Below are positions 1 through 9,338 of a DNA stretch of 64,000 bases, piece after piece (within the stretch, counting starts at the first letter, position 1; each line of letters opens with the position of its first letter). Under the pieces are notes generated by a model. That model was not told where the DNA came from. It ran no database searches and was given only the letters and a program-made list of their open reading frames with translations. The stretch is from NCBI GenBank assembly GCA_041920505.1, contig JBHGXV010000021.1, forward strand, positions 62,001 through 126,000, in the 5' to 3' direction. A program made the position numbers and the translations under genes. Source of the stretch: JBHGXV01 sp041920505. GTDB lineage: Bacteria > Bacillota > Bacilli > Brevibacillales > Brevibacillaceae.

Positions 1-948
1 AGCATATTGAGCCGCACCGCCCGTTACCGGTTTTTGACCGGGAAGTTGAAGCGGGCCGTGGGACGGGCGATCAGCGTGCTGGGCGAACATGCGAGACGCA
101 GTCGGTTTGCGCCGGTGGGGCTGGAGATCGCGTTTGGCCCCGGCGGCGAGTTGCCCGGGCTGACACTGGAGCTGGATTCGGGCGTGACGGTTCATCTGCT
201 TGGCCGGATCGACCGGGTGGACCAATCGGTGCAGGATGGGCGCCGGTTTTTGCGGGTGATCGACTACAAGTCGGGAGCCAAGGCGCTCGCGCTCTCCGAC
301 GTCTGGAACGGCTTGAACCTGCAATTGCTCGTCTACCTGGACGTGGTGGTGACGCATGCCAAGACCTGGCTCGGCGAAAACGCGGAAGTGGGCGGCGTCT
401 TTTACTACCAGGTGGCCGATCCGCTAATCACGGCCAAGCGGATGCTCACCGCCGAAGAAGTGGCCAAAGAGCGTGCGGCCAAGCTGAAGATGAAGGGGCT
501 GATGCTCGCCGACACGGACTTGGCCCGGCTGATGGACCAACAGGTGGAGAGCGGCAGTTCCGACTTGCTGCCATTCGGCCTGAAAAAAGATGGCACGTTC
601 ACCGCCTACTCCTCGGTGGCGACCGCCGAGCAGTTTGCCGCCTTGCAAGCGTTTGTCCGCCATTCGGTGAAACAGATCAGTACGCGGCTCGGCGAAGGGG
701 AGAACGCGATTTCGCCGTATGCGCAAGGGACGGCGCTCGCCTGCCAGACCTGCGCCTTCTCGCCGGTCTGCCAGTTTGACCCGGTGATGGAAGGAAATAA
801 GCCGCGGCAGTTGCCCAAGCAAAAAGACGAACAGATTTGGACGATGATTCAGGAGACCGTCGCGTCGGTCGACGGTACCCGACCAAGCGACACCAGAACC
901 AGCGAGACGGGAGGAAAGACCCATGGCGACACAGGCAGCCAAGCCTGA
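1..948 (+). CDS. addB: ATP-dependent helicase/nuclease subunit B, C-terminal part
   Basis: This is the 3' end of addB; the reading frame is already open at the window edge, so the start lies outside. AddB pairs with AddA in the RecBCD-like complex that processes double-strand breaks for recombination. The visible part contains the nuclease-domain segment with DYKSG near residue 89 of the visible frame. It also has the terminal cysteine group CQTC..C near codons 247-257, which in characterised AddB proteins holds an iron-sulfur cluster together with one upstream cysteine. It overlaps addA by 26 bases, which implies translational coupling. Identification rests on these motifs and on the adjacent addA. 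Confidence 0.95.
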   Translation, partial: SILSRTARYRFLTGKLKRAVGRAISVLGEHARRSRFAPVGLEIAFGPGGELPGLTLELDSGVTVHLLGRIDRVDQSVQDGRRFLRVIDYKSGAKALALSDVWNGLNLQLLVYLDVVVTHAKTWLGENAEVGGVFYYQVADPLITAKRMLTAEEVAKERAAKLKMKGLMLADTDLARLMDQQVESGSSDLLPFGLKKDGTFTAYSSVATAEQFAALQAFVRHSVKQISTRLGEGENAISPYAQGTALACQTCAFSPVCQFDPVMEGNKPRQLPKQKDEQIWTMIQETVASVDGTRPSDTRTSETGGKTHGDTGSQA

Positions 949-3900
949 ACAATGGACGGCGGAACAGTGGCAGGCGATTACAGAGCGTGGGCAAAACCTG
1001 CTGGTCGCGGCGGCCGCCGGTTCCGGCAAGACCTCGGTGTTGGTCGAGCGGATTATTCGCCGGATTACCGACGCGGACGATCCGATCGGCGTCGATCAAC
1101 TGCTGGTGGTGACGTTTACCAATGCGGCGGCGGCGGAGATGCGCCACCGCATCGGCGAAGCGCTGAAAAAGGCGCTGGAGACCGAACCGGCGTCCGCCCA
1201 TCTGCGCCGCCAGTTGGCGCTGTTGCAGCGGGCGACGATCACCACCCTGCACTCCTTTTGCCTCGGCTTGTTGCGCCAGTATGCGTATGTGGTCGGGCTG
1301 GACCCGGAATTTCGCATCGCCGATCCGCTGGAGGCCGACTTGCTGCGTCAGGATGTGCTGGAGGCAAAAATGGAGGAGTGGTACGCGGACGACGCCGACT
1401 TCCTCGCGCTTGCCGACGCGATGCTGGACGGACAGGACGACGCCATGCTGGCGGCACTGCTCTTGCGGCTGTACGAATTCTCCCGTTCCCATCCGCAACC
1501 AGGCGAATGGTTGAAACAGGCGGCGGCCATGTTTGAGGTGGAGGAAGACCAGCCGCTCGCCGCTCTGCCCTGGACCGGCCGATTGCTGGCGGCGGTGCGC
1601 CTTGAATTGCAAAGTGTCGTGGCTCGTTTGCAAAAAGCGGCTGACATCGCTGCGTCGCCGGACGGACCGGCTGCGTACCTGCCGCTATTGGAGAAGGAAC
1701 GGCAGGCGGTGATCGACGCGTGGGCCGCCTGCGAAACTGGTTGGGAGGCGGCGGAGCAGGCAATCCGCGCGATTTCGTTCGGCCGTCTGCCATCGGTCAA
1801 GGACGCCGATCCCGCGTGCAAGGAGCAGGTCCAGGTCCTGCGCAACGCCGCAAAAGAGGGGATCGGCTCGCTGATCGAGGCGTATTTTTCCATGGACGCC
1901 TCCGTCTGTCTGCGCGATTTGCGCGCGGTCGCGCCGCTGATGAACACCCTCGCCCGGCTGGTGGGCGAGTTTGAGGCTGCCTATCGGCAAGAAAAGCAGG
2001 CGCGCAGCCTCGTCGACTTCGGCGATCTGGAGCACCTCGCCCTGTCCATCCTGCTGGAGCCGGACGAAGCGGGCGGGTTTAGGCCGTCCGCCGTGGCGCG
2101 GCAGTTGCGGGAACAATTCGTCGAGGTGCTGGTGGACGAGTACCAGGACATCAACCTGGTGCAGGAGACGATCCTGTGGGCGGTCTCCCGCGACGGTGGA
2201 AGCGGGTGGCCCAACCGGTTCATGGTCGGGGACGTCAAGCAGAGCATTTACCGGTTTCGCCTGGCCGAACCTCATCTCTTCCTGGCCAAGTACGGCGCCT
2301 ACAAGCGGCTGAACAGTGCTGACGGGGGCGACGTCGGCAGACCGGACGCCGGTACGCACGCGTTGTCCGGCGGGAATGCCGCCGACAGCCACACGAGGTC
2401 ATCCGCTGAAAACGGGCTTCGCATCGATCTCGCGGCCAACTTCCGCAGCCGTCGCGAGGTGGTCGACGCGGTCAACTACCTGTTTCGCCAGATCATGTCC
2501 CCCGGCGTCGGCGAGATGGCCTATGACAAATCGGCCGAACTGGTGGCCCAAGCGGACTATCCCGAGATCGAACCGCAGTTGTTGGATGTGGAGGTTCACC
2601 TGATCGACCGCAGCGGCGGCGAGGAGAGCAGCGCCGCCCAGGAGGGGACGCCTGCGGCGGAAACGCGCGCGGATACGGCCGACGTCTCGGACGGACGCAC
2701 CATGCAGGGGGACTCGCTTGCCGAGGAGACGAGCGTGGCCCAATTGGAGGCGCGGCTGATCGCCCGGCGCATCCGCCAGTGGATGGAGCCGGGCGAGGGC
2801 GGCAAACCGCTCATGGTGTACGACAAGAAACAGAAAACGATGCGTCCGCTCGCCTATCGCGACATCGTCATCCTGTTGCGGGCGACGGCGGGTTGGGCGC
2901 AACCGATGATCGAGGAATTCCGCGCGGCGGGTATTCCCGTCTACGTCGATCAGAATGACGGCTATTTTGCCGCGACCGAAGTCGAAGTCGTGTTGTCGCT
3001 GTTGCGGGTGATTGACAATCCGCTGCAGGACATCCCGCTCGCCGCTGTCCTGCGTTCGCCGATTGTCGGGCTGTCGGAACCGGAGTTGGCCGAAATCCGC
3101 ATTTTCCACCCAACGGGACCGTTTCACCAGGCGGTACGCGCGTTTGTGGAACACCATCGCTCACACCGCAGCGGCTGGATCGGGCGGCTTGTCCGCTTTT
3201 TTTGGCAGGTGGAAGAGTGGCGGACGCAAGCCAGGCAGGGACCGCTCGCCGAACTGATCGCCCGCATCTACCGGGACACCGGCTATGCTGATTACGTGGC
3301 GGCGCTGGAAAACGGCACGCAGCGGCAGGCCAACCTGCGTGCCTTGTACGACCGGGCCCGCCAGTATGAAGCCCGCGCCTATCGGGGATTGTTCCGCTTC
3401 CTGCGCTTCGTCGACCGGCTGAAAGAGACCGGCGGAGACATGGGAGAAGCCCGCACCATCGGCGAAGGCGAAAATGTCGTCCGGCTGATGACCATCCACA
3501 AGAGCAAGGGACTGGAGTTTCCCGTCGTGTTTGTCGCCGGGATGGGCAAATCGTTCAACATGCTGGATTTGCGCGGACCGTTCCTGTTACACAAAGAGCT
3601 GGGATTCGGTCCGCAGGTGACGGATCGCGAGCTTCGCCAGCGCTATCCCAGCCTCGCCTACCTCGGGATCAGACAGCAGCTTCGCCGCGAGATGCTGGCC
3701 GAAGAGATGCGCGTTTTGTACGTGGCGCTCACCCGGGCCAAGGAAAAGCTGCTTTTGGTCGGTTCCGCCAAAGACCTGGCCAAGGCGGCGGCCAGATGGT
3801 GCGACCAGACGGGGAGCGGGGAGACGCTGGCCGACGAGGATCTCATCCGCGCCAAATCGTACCTCGACTGGGTCGGCCCGGCGCTGGCCCGTCATCCGGC

Positions 3901-4888
3901 GGGCGCGCCGCTCAGGGAGCTGGCCGAGTCGACCGGTGCCGTGACGTCAGTTCGGATGATTCCCGACGAATCCCGTTGGGCGTTCTCGTTTTATCGCGAC
4001 GATGAACTCGGCGCCCAGACAGCGGATGCCGGATGCGACGAGACGGTTTGGGAGCGGGTGGTGCGCTTGCAGCCAGTCGACGGCCGTCCAGACGGCGAAA
4101 GCTGGCGTGAACTGGTGGAACGCCGCCTTGAGTGGCGGTACCCGGGAGAGCGGGCGACAGAAATCGCGGCGAAGTGGAGCGTGAGCGAATTAAAACGGGT
4201 GAGTCAGGAGGCGGCGGAAGCGGCAGTTTGGTCGCCCGCCGGAAAACGTTCGCTCCATCTGCCTCGCATCACGGAGCGGCCGCGTTTTCTCGCCGAAGCC
4301 GACGCTGCCTCGGCGGCGACCGGATCGGACCGCCGGGCGGCAAGTTTCACCCCTGCAGAAATTGGAACGATCGTGCACACGGTGATGCAACATCTGGACA
4401 TCGAGGCTACCCGCGACGAAGCCGACATCCGCCGTCAACTGGACATCCTTATCGCCCGCCAACTGCTGACCGCAGAACAGGCGGCGCAGGTGGATGCCGG
4501 AGCCATCCTCCGCTTTTTCGCAAGCGACCTGGGGGGACGCATGCGGCAGTCGTTCAGGCGATACCGCGAGTTGCCGTTCACGGCGGCGATTCCGGCCAAC
4601 GACATATTCCCCGGCGCGCCGGAATTGACGGATGAACGAGTGCTGGTGCAAGGTGTGATCGACTGCATGTGGGAAGAGGCGGATGGGCGACTCGTTCTCG
4701 TCGACTTCAAGACCGACGCTGTCGCCGGGGAGCCGACGGCGGAGGCCATCGAGCGTCTCGCCGACCGGTACCGGGAGCAAATCCGCCTCTACGCCCGGGC
4801 GGTGCAGGCGATCTGGAAGCGGCCGGTGGACGAGTGTTACCTGTACTTTTTTGCCGCCGGAGCCGCTGTGCCGGTTACGATCGAATAA
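923..4888 (+). CDS. addA: ATP-dependent helicase/nuclease subunit A
   Basis: AddA is the UvrD-like 3'-5' helicase and nuclease subunit of the AddAB complex that resects DNA ends for RecA. The product is 1321 aa, slightly longer than usual. Walker A (AAAGSGKT) is near residues 30-37 and the helicase DEYQD motif near residue 405. Helicase motif VRLMTIHKSKGLEFP is in the middle, and the C-terminal PD-(D/E)xK nuclease motif VDFKTD lies near residue 1257. The ATG at 923 is preceded by GGGAGGAAAG. Extra length may come from linker segments around residues 465-490 and 560-610, which are rich in Ala, Gly and acidic residues. A terminator follows directly. Confidence 0.97.
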   Translation: MATQAAKPEQWTAEQWQAITERGQNLLVAAAAGSGKTSVLVERIIRRITDADDPIGVDQLLVVTFTNAAAAEMRHRIGEALKKALETEPASAHLRRQLALLQRATITTLHSFCLGLLRQYAYVVGLDPEFRIADPLEADLLRQDVLEAKMEEWYADDADFLALADAMLDGQDDAMLAALLLRLYEFSRSHPQPGEWLKQAAAMFEVEEDQPLAALPWTGRLLAAVRLELQSVVARLQKAADIAASPDGPAAYLPLLEKERQAVIDAWAACETGWEAAEQAIRAISFGRLPSVKDADPACKEQVQVLRNAAKEGIGSLIEAYFSMDASVCLRDLRAVAPLMNTLARLVGEFEAAYRQEKQARSLVDFGDLEHLALSILLEPDEAGGFRPSAVARQLREQFVEVLVDEYQDINLVQETILWAVSRDGGSGWPNRFMVGDVKQSIYRFRLAEPHLFLAKYGAYKRLNSADGGDVGRPDAGTHALSGGNAADSHTRSSAENGLRIDLAANFRSRREVVDAVNYLFRQIMSPGVGEMAYDKSAELVAQADYPEIEPQLLDVEVHLIDRSGGEESSAAQEGTPAAETRADTADVSDGRTMQGDSLAEETSVAQLEARLIARRIRQWMEPGEGGKPLMVYDKKQKTMRPLAYRDIVILLRATAGWAQPMIEEFRAAGIPVYVDQNDGYFAATEVEVVLSLLRVIDNPLQDIPLAAVLRSPIVGLSEPELAEIRIFHPTGPFHQAVRAFVEHHRSHRSGWIGRLVRFFWQVEEWRTQARQGPLAELIARIYRDTGYADYVAALENGTQRQANLRALYDRARQYEARAYRGLFRFLRFVDRLKETGGDMGEARTIGEGENVVRLMTIHKSKGLEFPVVFVAGMGKSFNMLDLRGPFLLHKELGFGPQVTDRELRQRYPSLAYLGIRQQLRREMLAEEMRVLYVALTRAKEKLLLVGSAKDLAKAAARWCDQTGSGETLADEDLIRAKSYLDWVGPALARHPAGAPLRELAESTGAVTSVRMIPDESRWAFSFYRDDELGAQTADAGCDETVWERVVRLQPVDGRPDGESWRELVERRLEWRYPGERATEIAAKWSVSELKRVSQEAAEAAVWSPAGKRSLHLPRITERPRFLAEADAASAATGSDRRAASFTPAEIGTIVHTVMQHLDIEATRDEADIRRQLDILIARQLLTAEQAAQVDAGAILRFFASDLGGRMRQSFRRYRELPFTAAIPANDIFPGAPELTDERVLVQGVIDCMWEEADGRLVLVDFKTDAVAGEPTAEAIERLADRYREQIRLYARAVQAIWKRPVDECYLYFFAAGAAVPVTIE

Positions 4889-4917
4889 CGCTGACCGCCT
4901 GCGCGGTGTATGCATCC

Positions 4918-4956
4918 AAAAACAGCGCCGAGTCGTGGACTGCGGCGCTGTTTTCG
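4918..4956 (+). terminator. Rho-independent terminator after addA
   Basis: The ten-base stem AACAGCGCCG (4921-4930) pairs with CGGCGCTGTT (4943-4952) and is followed by a short T run. It sits 30 bases after the addA stop. Confidence 0.8.
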
Positions 4957-5020
4957 TGTTCGATCAATTAATTTCATACAATAAAATTTTATACATCATA
5001 TAATTATACAAAAATTTTCA

Positions 5021-5049
5021 TTGTTCGTGGTTATTCGACACGCTATAAT
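5021..5049 (+). promoter_or_regulatory. Sigma-A promoter of the amino acid permease gene
   Basis: TTGTTC at 5021-5026 is followed after 17 bases by a perfect TATAAT at 5044-5049. It lies in an AT-rich spacer between the addA terminator and the permease start at 5129. Confidence 0.7.
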
Positions 5050-5128
5050 AAGGTGAAGTGTTGGGAGGGAAAAGCGAAAAAGCGAGTAGTCAGAAAAATG
5101 AAAGATTTACGATCAGGGGGTTCGAAAA

Positions 5129-6544
5129 GTGGATTTGTTCCGCAAAAAATCAATTTCAGAATTGATTGAACAAACAAACAATAAGAATGGAGGGCTCAAG
5201 AAAGCGCTCGGCGCGTTTGACCTGACGATGCTCGGGATCGGGGCCATCATCGGGACCGGGATTTTCGTCCTGACCGGGGTGGCGGCGGCCATGCATGCCG
5301 GGCCGGCCTTGGTGCTCTCGTTCATCCTGTCCGGTCTGGCGTGCGTGTTCGCGGCGCTTTGCTACGCCGAGTTTGCCTCCAGTGTGCCGGTGTCCGGCAG
5401 CGCCTATACGTACAGTTACGCCACATTTGGTGAATTTATCGCCTGGATTCTGGGTTGGGACTTGATTCTCGAATACGGTGTCGCCTCCTCGGCGGTGGCG
5501 AGCGGCTGGTCGGGGTACTTCCAGGGACTGCTCGCCGGATTCGGTATTCACCTGCCAACCGCGCTGACCAGTGCGTACGATCCAGCCAAAGGCACCATTG
5601 TTGACTTGCCTGCGGTCATCATCATCTCCCTGATCACGATGCTGTTGGTCAAAGGGGTACGGGAGTCGGCCCGTTTTAACAACATCATGGTCATCATCAA
5701 GGTGTCCGTCGTCTTGCTGTTCCTGGCGGTGGGGATCGGGTACGTAAAACCGGAAAACTGGTCTCCGTTCATGCCGTTCGGGTTCTCCGGCGTTGCCACA
5801 GGTGCCGCCACCGTCTTCTTCGCCTACATCGGGTTTGACGCCGTTTCCACGGCTGCCGAGGAAGTGCGCAACCCGCAACGCAACATGCCGATCGGGATCA
5901 TCGCTTCCCTGGGGATTTGTACCCTGTTGTACATCGTCGTGTCGCTTGTGTTGACCGGGATTGTGCCGTATGACATGCTCAACGTCAAAGACCCGGTGGC
6001 GTTCGCTTTGCGCTTTGTGCATCAGGATTGGGTTGCCGGCCTCATCTCGCTCGGCGCGATTGCCGGGATCACCACCGTGCTGCTCGTGATGATGTACGGT
6101 CAGACCCGCCTGTTCTTCGCGATGAGCCGCGACGGACTGTTGCCGAAAACGTTCTCCCGCATCAATCCGAACACGCAAACGCCGGCGCACAGCACGATGA
6201 TCGTAGGCGCTCTGGCCGGTCTGTTCAGCGGATTCGTGCCGCTCAACAAGCTGGCAGAGCTGACCAATATCGGCACCCTGTTTGCCTTCGTGGTGGTTTC
6301 GATCGGCGTCGTCATCATGCGCCGCACCCATCCGAATCTGAATCGCGCGTTCCGCACGCCTCTGGTGCCGTTGATTCCGATTCTGTCGGTGATCTTCTGC
6401 GGCTACCTGATTTACAGCCTGCCTACCACCACCTGGATCGGTTTTGTTACCTGGCTGGCGGTCGGGATGGTCATCTACTTCGTCTATGGCCGTCAACACA
6501 GCGCGCTGGGACAAGGCGTGCAGGCACAAAAGAGGGCTTCCTGA
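5129..6544 (+). CDS. APC-family amino acid permease (cationic amino acid transporter type)
   Basis: This 471-aa polytopic membrane protein belongs to the amino acid-polyamine-organocation superfamily and resembles Bacillus YfnA/YhdG transporters. The conserved first-helix signature GIGAIIGTGIFVLTG appears near residues 35-49. About twelve hydrophobic segments follow, and the APC motif FFAYIGFDAVSTAAEE is near residue 230. The chosen GTG start at 5129 has AGGGGG eight bases upstream; no better ATG exists. It is probably a single-gene transcript, with its own promoter and a strong terminator. The substrate cannot be deduced from sequence. Confidence 0.9.
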   Translation: MDLFRKKSISELIEQTNNKNGGLKKALGAFDLTMLGIGAIIGTGIFVLTGVAAAMHAGPALVLSFILSGLACVFAALCYAEFASSVPVSGSAYTYSYATFGEFIAWILGWDLILEYGVASSAVASGWSGYFQGLLAGFGIHLPTALTSAYDPAKGTIVDLPAVIIISLITMLLVKGVRESARFNNIMVIIKVSVVLLFLAVGIGYVKPENWSPFMPFGFSGVATGAATVFFAYIGFDAVSTAAEEVRNPQRNMPIGIIASLGICTLLYIVVSLVLTGIVPYDMLNVKDPVAFALRFVHQDWVAGLISLGAIAGITTVLLVMMYGQTRLFFAMSRDGLLPKTFSRINPNTQTPAHSTMIVGALAGLFSGFVPLNKLAELTNIGTLFAFVVVSIGVVIMRRTHPNLNRAFRTPLVPLIPILSVIFCGYLIYSLPTTTWIGFVTWLAVGMVIYFVYGRQHSALGQGVQAQKRAS

Positions 6545-6556
6545 CACATCGTACCG

Positions 6557-6595
6557 AAAAAAGCGGCATTCCCTTGCAGGGGTGCCGCTTTTTTG
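6557..6595 (+). terminator. Terminator after the permease gene
   Basis: AAAAGCGGCA pairs with TGCCGCTTTT around a short loop, ending in a T6 run. Confidence 0.9.
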
Positions 6596-6665
6596 TTCAA
6601 TGGCGTGCCTGCATCCGCCTGCGCCGGACAATTCCGCGTCCGTGTGCGCGAGAGGAGGAAAGCGA

Positions 6666-6694
6666 TTGGTCATGAAGGGGGCGCATGCTATACT
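6666..6694 (+). promoter_or_regulatory. Promoter of purU
   Basis: TTGGTC at 6666-6671 and TATACT at 6689-6694 are separated by 17 bases, about 40 bases upstream of the purU start. Confidence 0.65.
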
Positions 6695-6734
6695 GTGGAA
6701 AAACCTGTGAAAGTGAGTGGAAGGAGAGAGCCAC

Positions 6735-7634
6735 ATGTACCGTTTGTCTGAGCGTGAATGGCTGGCCTACCAGGCCAAAAACAAGGACCGCGCCCGGATG
6801 TTGATCACCTGTCCGGACCGGCCTGGCATCGTGTCCGCCGTCTCCCGGTTTTTGTTTGAGCACGGCGCAAACATCGTACAGTCCGACCAGCATTCGACCG
6901 ATCCGGAGGGCGGCCGCTTTTTTATGCGGATCGAGTTTGACATGGTCGACCTGGAGCGGCATTGCGAGAGACTGAAAGACGGGTTTCGCGAGATCGTCGA
7001 GATGTTCGACATGCGCTGGCAACTGGTGGAAGCGAGAAAGCGCAAAAGAATGGCGATCTTCGTCTCACGCGAAGACCACTGCTTGCTGGAGTTGTTGTGG
7101 CAGTGGAATTCCGGCGCCTTGCACGCCGATATCGCGATGGTGATCAGCAACCACCCCGATCTGCGCGAAACGGTGGAGTCGTTTGACATCCCGTTTTACC
7201 ATATCCCCGTGACCAAAGAGACCAAGGCGGAGGCGGAGCGGCGGCAGCTTGAACTGGCAAAGGACAAGGTGGATTTGATCGTCCTGGCCCGTTACATGCA
7301 AATCCTGTCTCCCCGGTTTTTGCAGGAGTTCCCCAACCGGATCATCAATATCCACCATTCGTTTTTGCCGGCGTTCGTCGGGGCCAAGCCGTATGAGCGG
7401 GCGTACGAACGCGGCGTCAAGCTGATCGGCGCCACCGCCCACTATGTGACCGAGGAACTGGACGCCGGACCGATTATCGAGCAGGACGTCCAGCGGGTCA
7501 CCCATCGCTACGACGTGGACGCGCTGAAACAGATCGGCCGGCAGATCGAGCGGACCGTCCTGGCCCGCGCTGTCGCCTGGCATCTGGAGGACCGGGTGCT
7601 CGTCTACGAAAACAAGACAGTGATCTTCCCGTAG
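6735..7634 (+). CDS. purU: Formyltetrahydrofolate deformylase
   Basis: PurU hydrolyses 10-formyl-THF to formate and THF, balancing one-carbon pools and, in some bacteria, feeding formate to PurT. The 299-aa product has an N-terminal ACT domain (from about residue 18, CPDRPGIVSAVSRFL) and a C-terminal formyltransferase-fold domain. The latter contains NIHHSFLPAF, with the catalytic Asn-His region, and DAGPIIEQD with the catalytic Asp. The ATG at 6735 is preferred over the in-frame ATG at 6717 because GGAAGGAGAG lies just upstream of it. It appears monocistronic. Confidence 0.95.
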   Translation: MYRLSEREWLAYQAKNKDRARMLITCPDRPGIVSAVSRFLFEHGANIVQSDQHSTDPEGGRFFMRIEFDMVDLERHCERLKDGFREIVEMFDMRWQLVEARKRKRMAIFVSREDHCLLELLWQWNSGALHADIAMVISNHPDLRETVESFDIPFYHIPVTKETKAEAERRQLELAKDKVDLIVLARYMQILSPRFLQEFPNRIINIHHSFLPAFVGAKPYERAYERGVKLIGATAHYVTEELDAGPIIEQDVQRVTHRYDVDALKQIGRQIERTVLARAVAWHLEDRVLVYENKTVIFP

Positions 7635-7690
7635 GCGACGGGACGGCGTCGTCCATCCCCCAATACCGTCCAGGCAGAGGTGAGCAACCG

Positions 7691-8362
7691 TCAGGCGAAA
7701 TGGCGGGCGATCGTCTCGTCCACCAGCCGGATCACTTCGTCCGCTTCCGGCCCGGCCAAGAGCAGGTGGCCGGAGCGGGGGAAGTACGAGACCTGCGCCT
7801 GGTCGCTGCCAACCGAGCGGCGCAAGTGTTCGGCGCTTACGGCCTGCACCGTGTCGTCGCGCTTTCCCTGCACGATCAGACAGGGACAGGTGACCCGGGG
7901 CAACAGTTGCTTGGTTTCGCGCAACAGTATGCGAAACTGCCACATGCTGCGAAGGGGGATGCGCACCAGCCCGCAGACGTAGCGAGAGAGATGGCGGCGA
8001 ACGTCTTCCCGCAGATTCACCAACGCTTGCCGCACGTCCCAATAGGCATAGGGCGTGTTCAACGTCACCAGCAGTTCGACGGGATGGCGCACGGCGATCT
8101 GGGCGGCGAGCAGTCCGCCCATGGAGAAGCCGATCACGACGATGCGTTCCGATCGCATTGCCAGCCGCTTGTACGCTTCCTCCGCAGAGCGGACCCAATC
8201 CCGGCAGGTGCTTTTGCCCAGGTGACGGCGGGTGAGCCCGTGGCCGTCCAGCGTCGGACACTCGATGGTGTATCCGCGTGCCTGCAACGCACGGACAAGT
8301 GGGAGCACCTCGTGCACGTCTCCGGCGAATCCGTGGAGAATCAGGCAGCCGATCGTCGACAT
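7691..8362 (-). CDS. Alpha/beta hydrolase, carboxylesterase/monoacylglycerol lipase type
   Basis: The 223-aa product is a compact alpha/beta hydrolase. It has the oxyanion motif LHGFAGD near the N-terminus, the nucleophile elbow GFSMGG (Ser) near residue 85, and the C-terminal His in RSGHLLL. This matches the Est30-like carboxylesterases of Bacilli, which hydrolyse short to medium acyl esters. The start at 8362 is chosen because GGAAAGGAAGAG lies directly upstream; further in-frame upstream codons lack a ribosome site and have unnatural composition. It is downstream of and co-oriented with the CoA-transferase genes but separated by a terminator-like hairpin. Confidence 0.88.
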   Translation of the reverse strand: MSTIGCLILHGFAGDVHEVLPLVRALQARGYTIECPTLDGHGLTRRHLGKSTCRDWVRSAEEAYKRLAMRSERIVVIGFSMGGLLAAQIAVRHPVELLVTLNTPYAYWDVRQALVNLREDVRRHLSRYVCGLVRIPLRSMWQFRILLRETKQLLPRVTCPCLIVQGKRDDTVQAVSAEHLRRSVGSDQAQVSYFPRSGHLLLAGPEADEVIRLVDETIARHFA

Positions 8363-8379
8363 CCGTGTCTCTTCCTTTC

Positions 8380-8415
8380 CAAAAAATGTTTTTGAGGCGA
8401 CCCCGAGGGGCCGCC
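8380..8415 (-). terminator. Terminator downstream of scoB
   Basis: On the minus strand GGCGGCCCC pairs with GGGGTCGCC across a two-base turn, followed by a stretch containing a T6 run. It separates scoB from the esterase gene. Confidence 0.6.
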
Positions 8416-8445
8416 CGTGCGTGTCCGTTCTGAATGTTGTGCCGC

Positions 8446-9102
8446 CTACAGCGTGATCGTCTTCAACTGGTCGGAGACGATCAGCTTCGGCTGGGTGCAG
8501 GCCTGGATGTCTTCGGCCGTGTAGCCTTCCGCCACTTCCATCAAGACCAGCCCCTGCGGAGTGACGTCGATGACGGCACGGTCGGTGATGATCCGGTTGA
8601 CCACTTTCTTGCCGGTCAGCGGCAGGGCGCACGTGTCGAGGATTTTCGGTTCGCCGTGCTTGTTGACGTGTTCCATGATGACGACGATCTTTTTGGCGCC
8701 GTGAACCAGGTCCATCGCGCCGCCCATGCCTTTGACCATTTTGCCCGGAATCATCCAGTTGGCCAGATCGCCCTCGGCGGAAACTTCCATCGCCCCGAGA
8801 ATCGCCAGGTCGATGTGTCCGCCGCGGATCATCGCGAACGATTCGGCGCTGGAGAAGTAGGCCGCGCCCGGGATGGCCGTGACCGTCTCCTTGCCCGCGT
8901 TGATCAGGTCCGGGTCCACTTCCTCTTCGGTCGGGTAGGGGCCGATGCCCAACAGGCCGTTTTCCGACTGGAGCACCACTGTCTTGCCTTCCGGGATATA
9001 GTTGGCGACAAGCGTCGGCATGCCGATGCCGAGGTTGACGTAGAAGCCTTCTTCGATTTCTTGAGCAGCCCGCATTGCTACTTGTTCACGTGTCAGTGCC
9101 AT
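8446..9102 (-). CDS. scoB: CoA-transferase subunit B (succinyl-CoA:3-ketoacid type)
   Basis: This is the beta subunit of a class I CoA-transferase, which moves CoA between succinyl-CoA (or acetyl-CoA) and a 3-oxoacid such as acetoacetate. The 218-aa product has the diagnostic SENGLLGIG segment; its Glu is the residue that forms the glutamyl-CoA thioester in this family. The start has GGAGG upstream. Its alpha partner lies upstream on the same strand but is separated by an unusual 236-bp hairpin-rich spacer, although subunits normally abut. Exact substrate specificity (ScoAB versus AtoAD) cannot be settled by eye. Confidence 0.92.
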   Translation of the reverse strand: MALTREQVAMRAAQEIEEGFYVNLGIGMPTLVANYIPEGKTVVLQSENGLLGIGPYPTEEEVDPDLINAGKETVTAIPGAAYFSSAESFAMIRGGHIDLAILGAMEVSAEGDLANWMIPGKMVKGMGGAMDLVHGAKKIVVIMEHVNKHGEPKILDTCALPLTGKKVVNRIITDRAVIDVTPQGLVLMEVAEGYTAEDIQACTQPKLIVSDQLKTITL

Positions 9103-9338
9103 GAGAATCCTCCTCTTTCCGTGGTGAGCTTATTTAGTCGATCAGAAAGCATAACTTTCTGATCGACATAAGTGCCCGGTGACGAACGCGACGTCCTGTC
9201 GCGTCACCGGCACTAGCACATCCTGTGCGTCGGCCGACTAAAAGCGCCGCGTCCTGCGGCAATGTCGGCACTAGCACATCCTGTGCGTCGCAACTATGGC
9301 TTCCACCTGCGCCAAAGGCTTGGCGGAAGCCAAGTTTT
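9103..9338 (-). repeat. Hairpin array between scoA and scoB
   Basis: This non-coding spacer holds a perfect 13-bp inverted repeat (9137-9149 with 9155-9167). It also holds four short hairpins with near-identical loops and two perfect 25-bp direct copies, at 9208-9232 and 9266-9290. Read on the transcribed minus strand, the loops are AGGAC or GGA closed by stems GCGAC/GTCGC, GCCGC/GCGGC and twice GCACA/TGTGC. A short open frame across it has the composition of non-coding DNA and was not called. It may be a dispersed repeat unit or an RNA element controlling scoB. Confidence 0.75.

Noticed and set aside
5156..6736. A 526-codon open frame antisense to the amino acid permease
   Set aside because: It is rich in His, Asp and Gln as expected from reversed hydrophobic codons, and lacks initiation signals.
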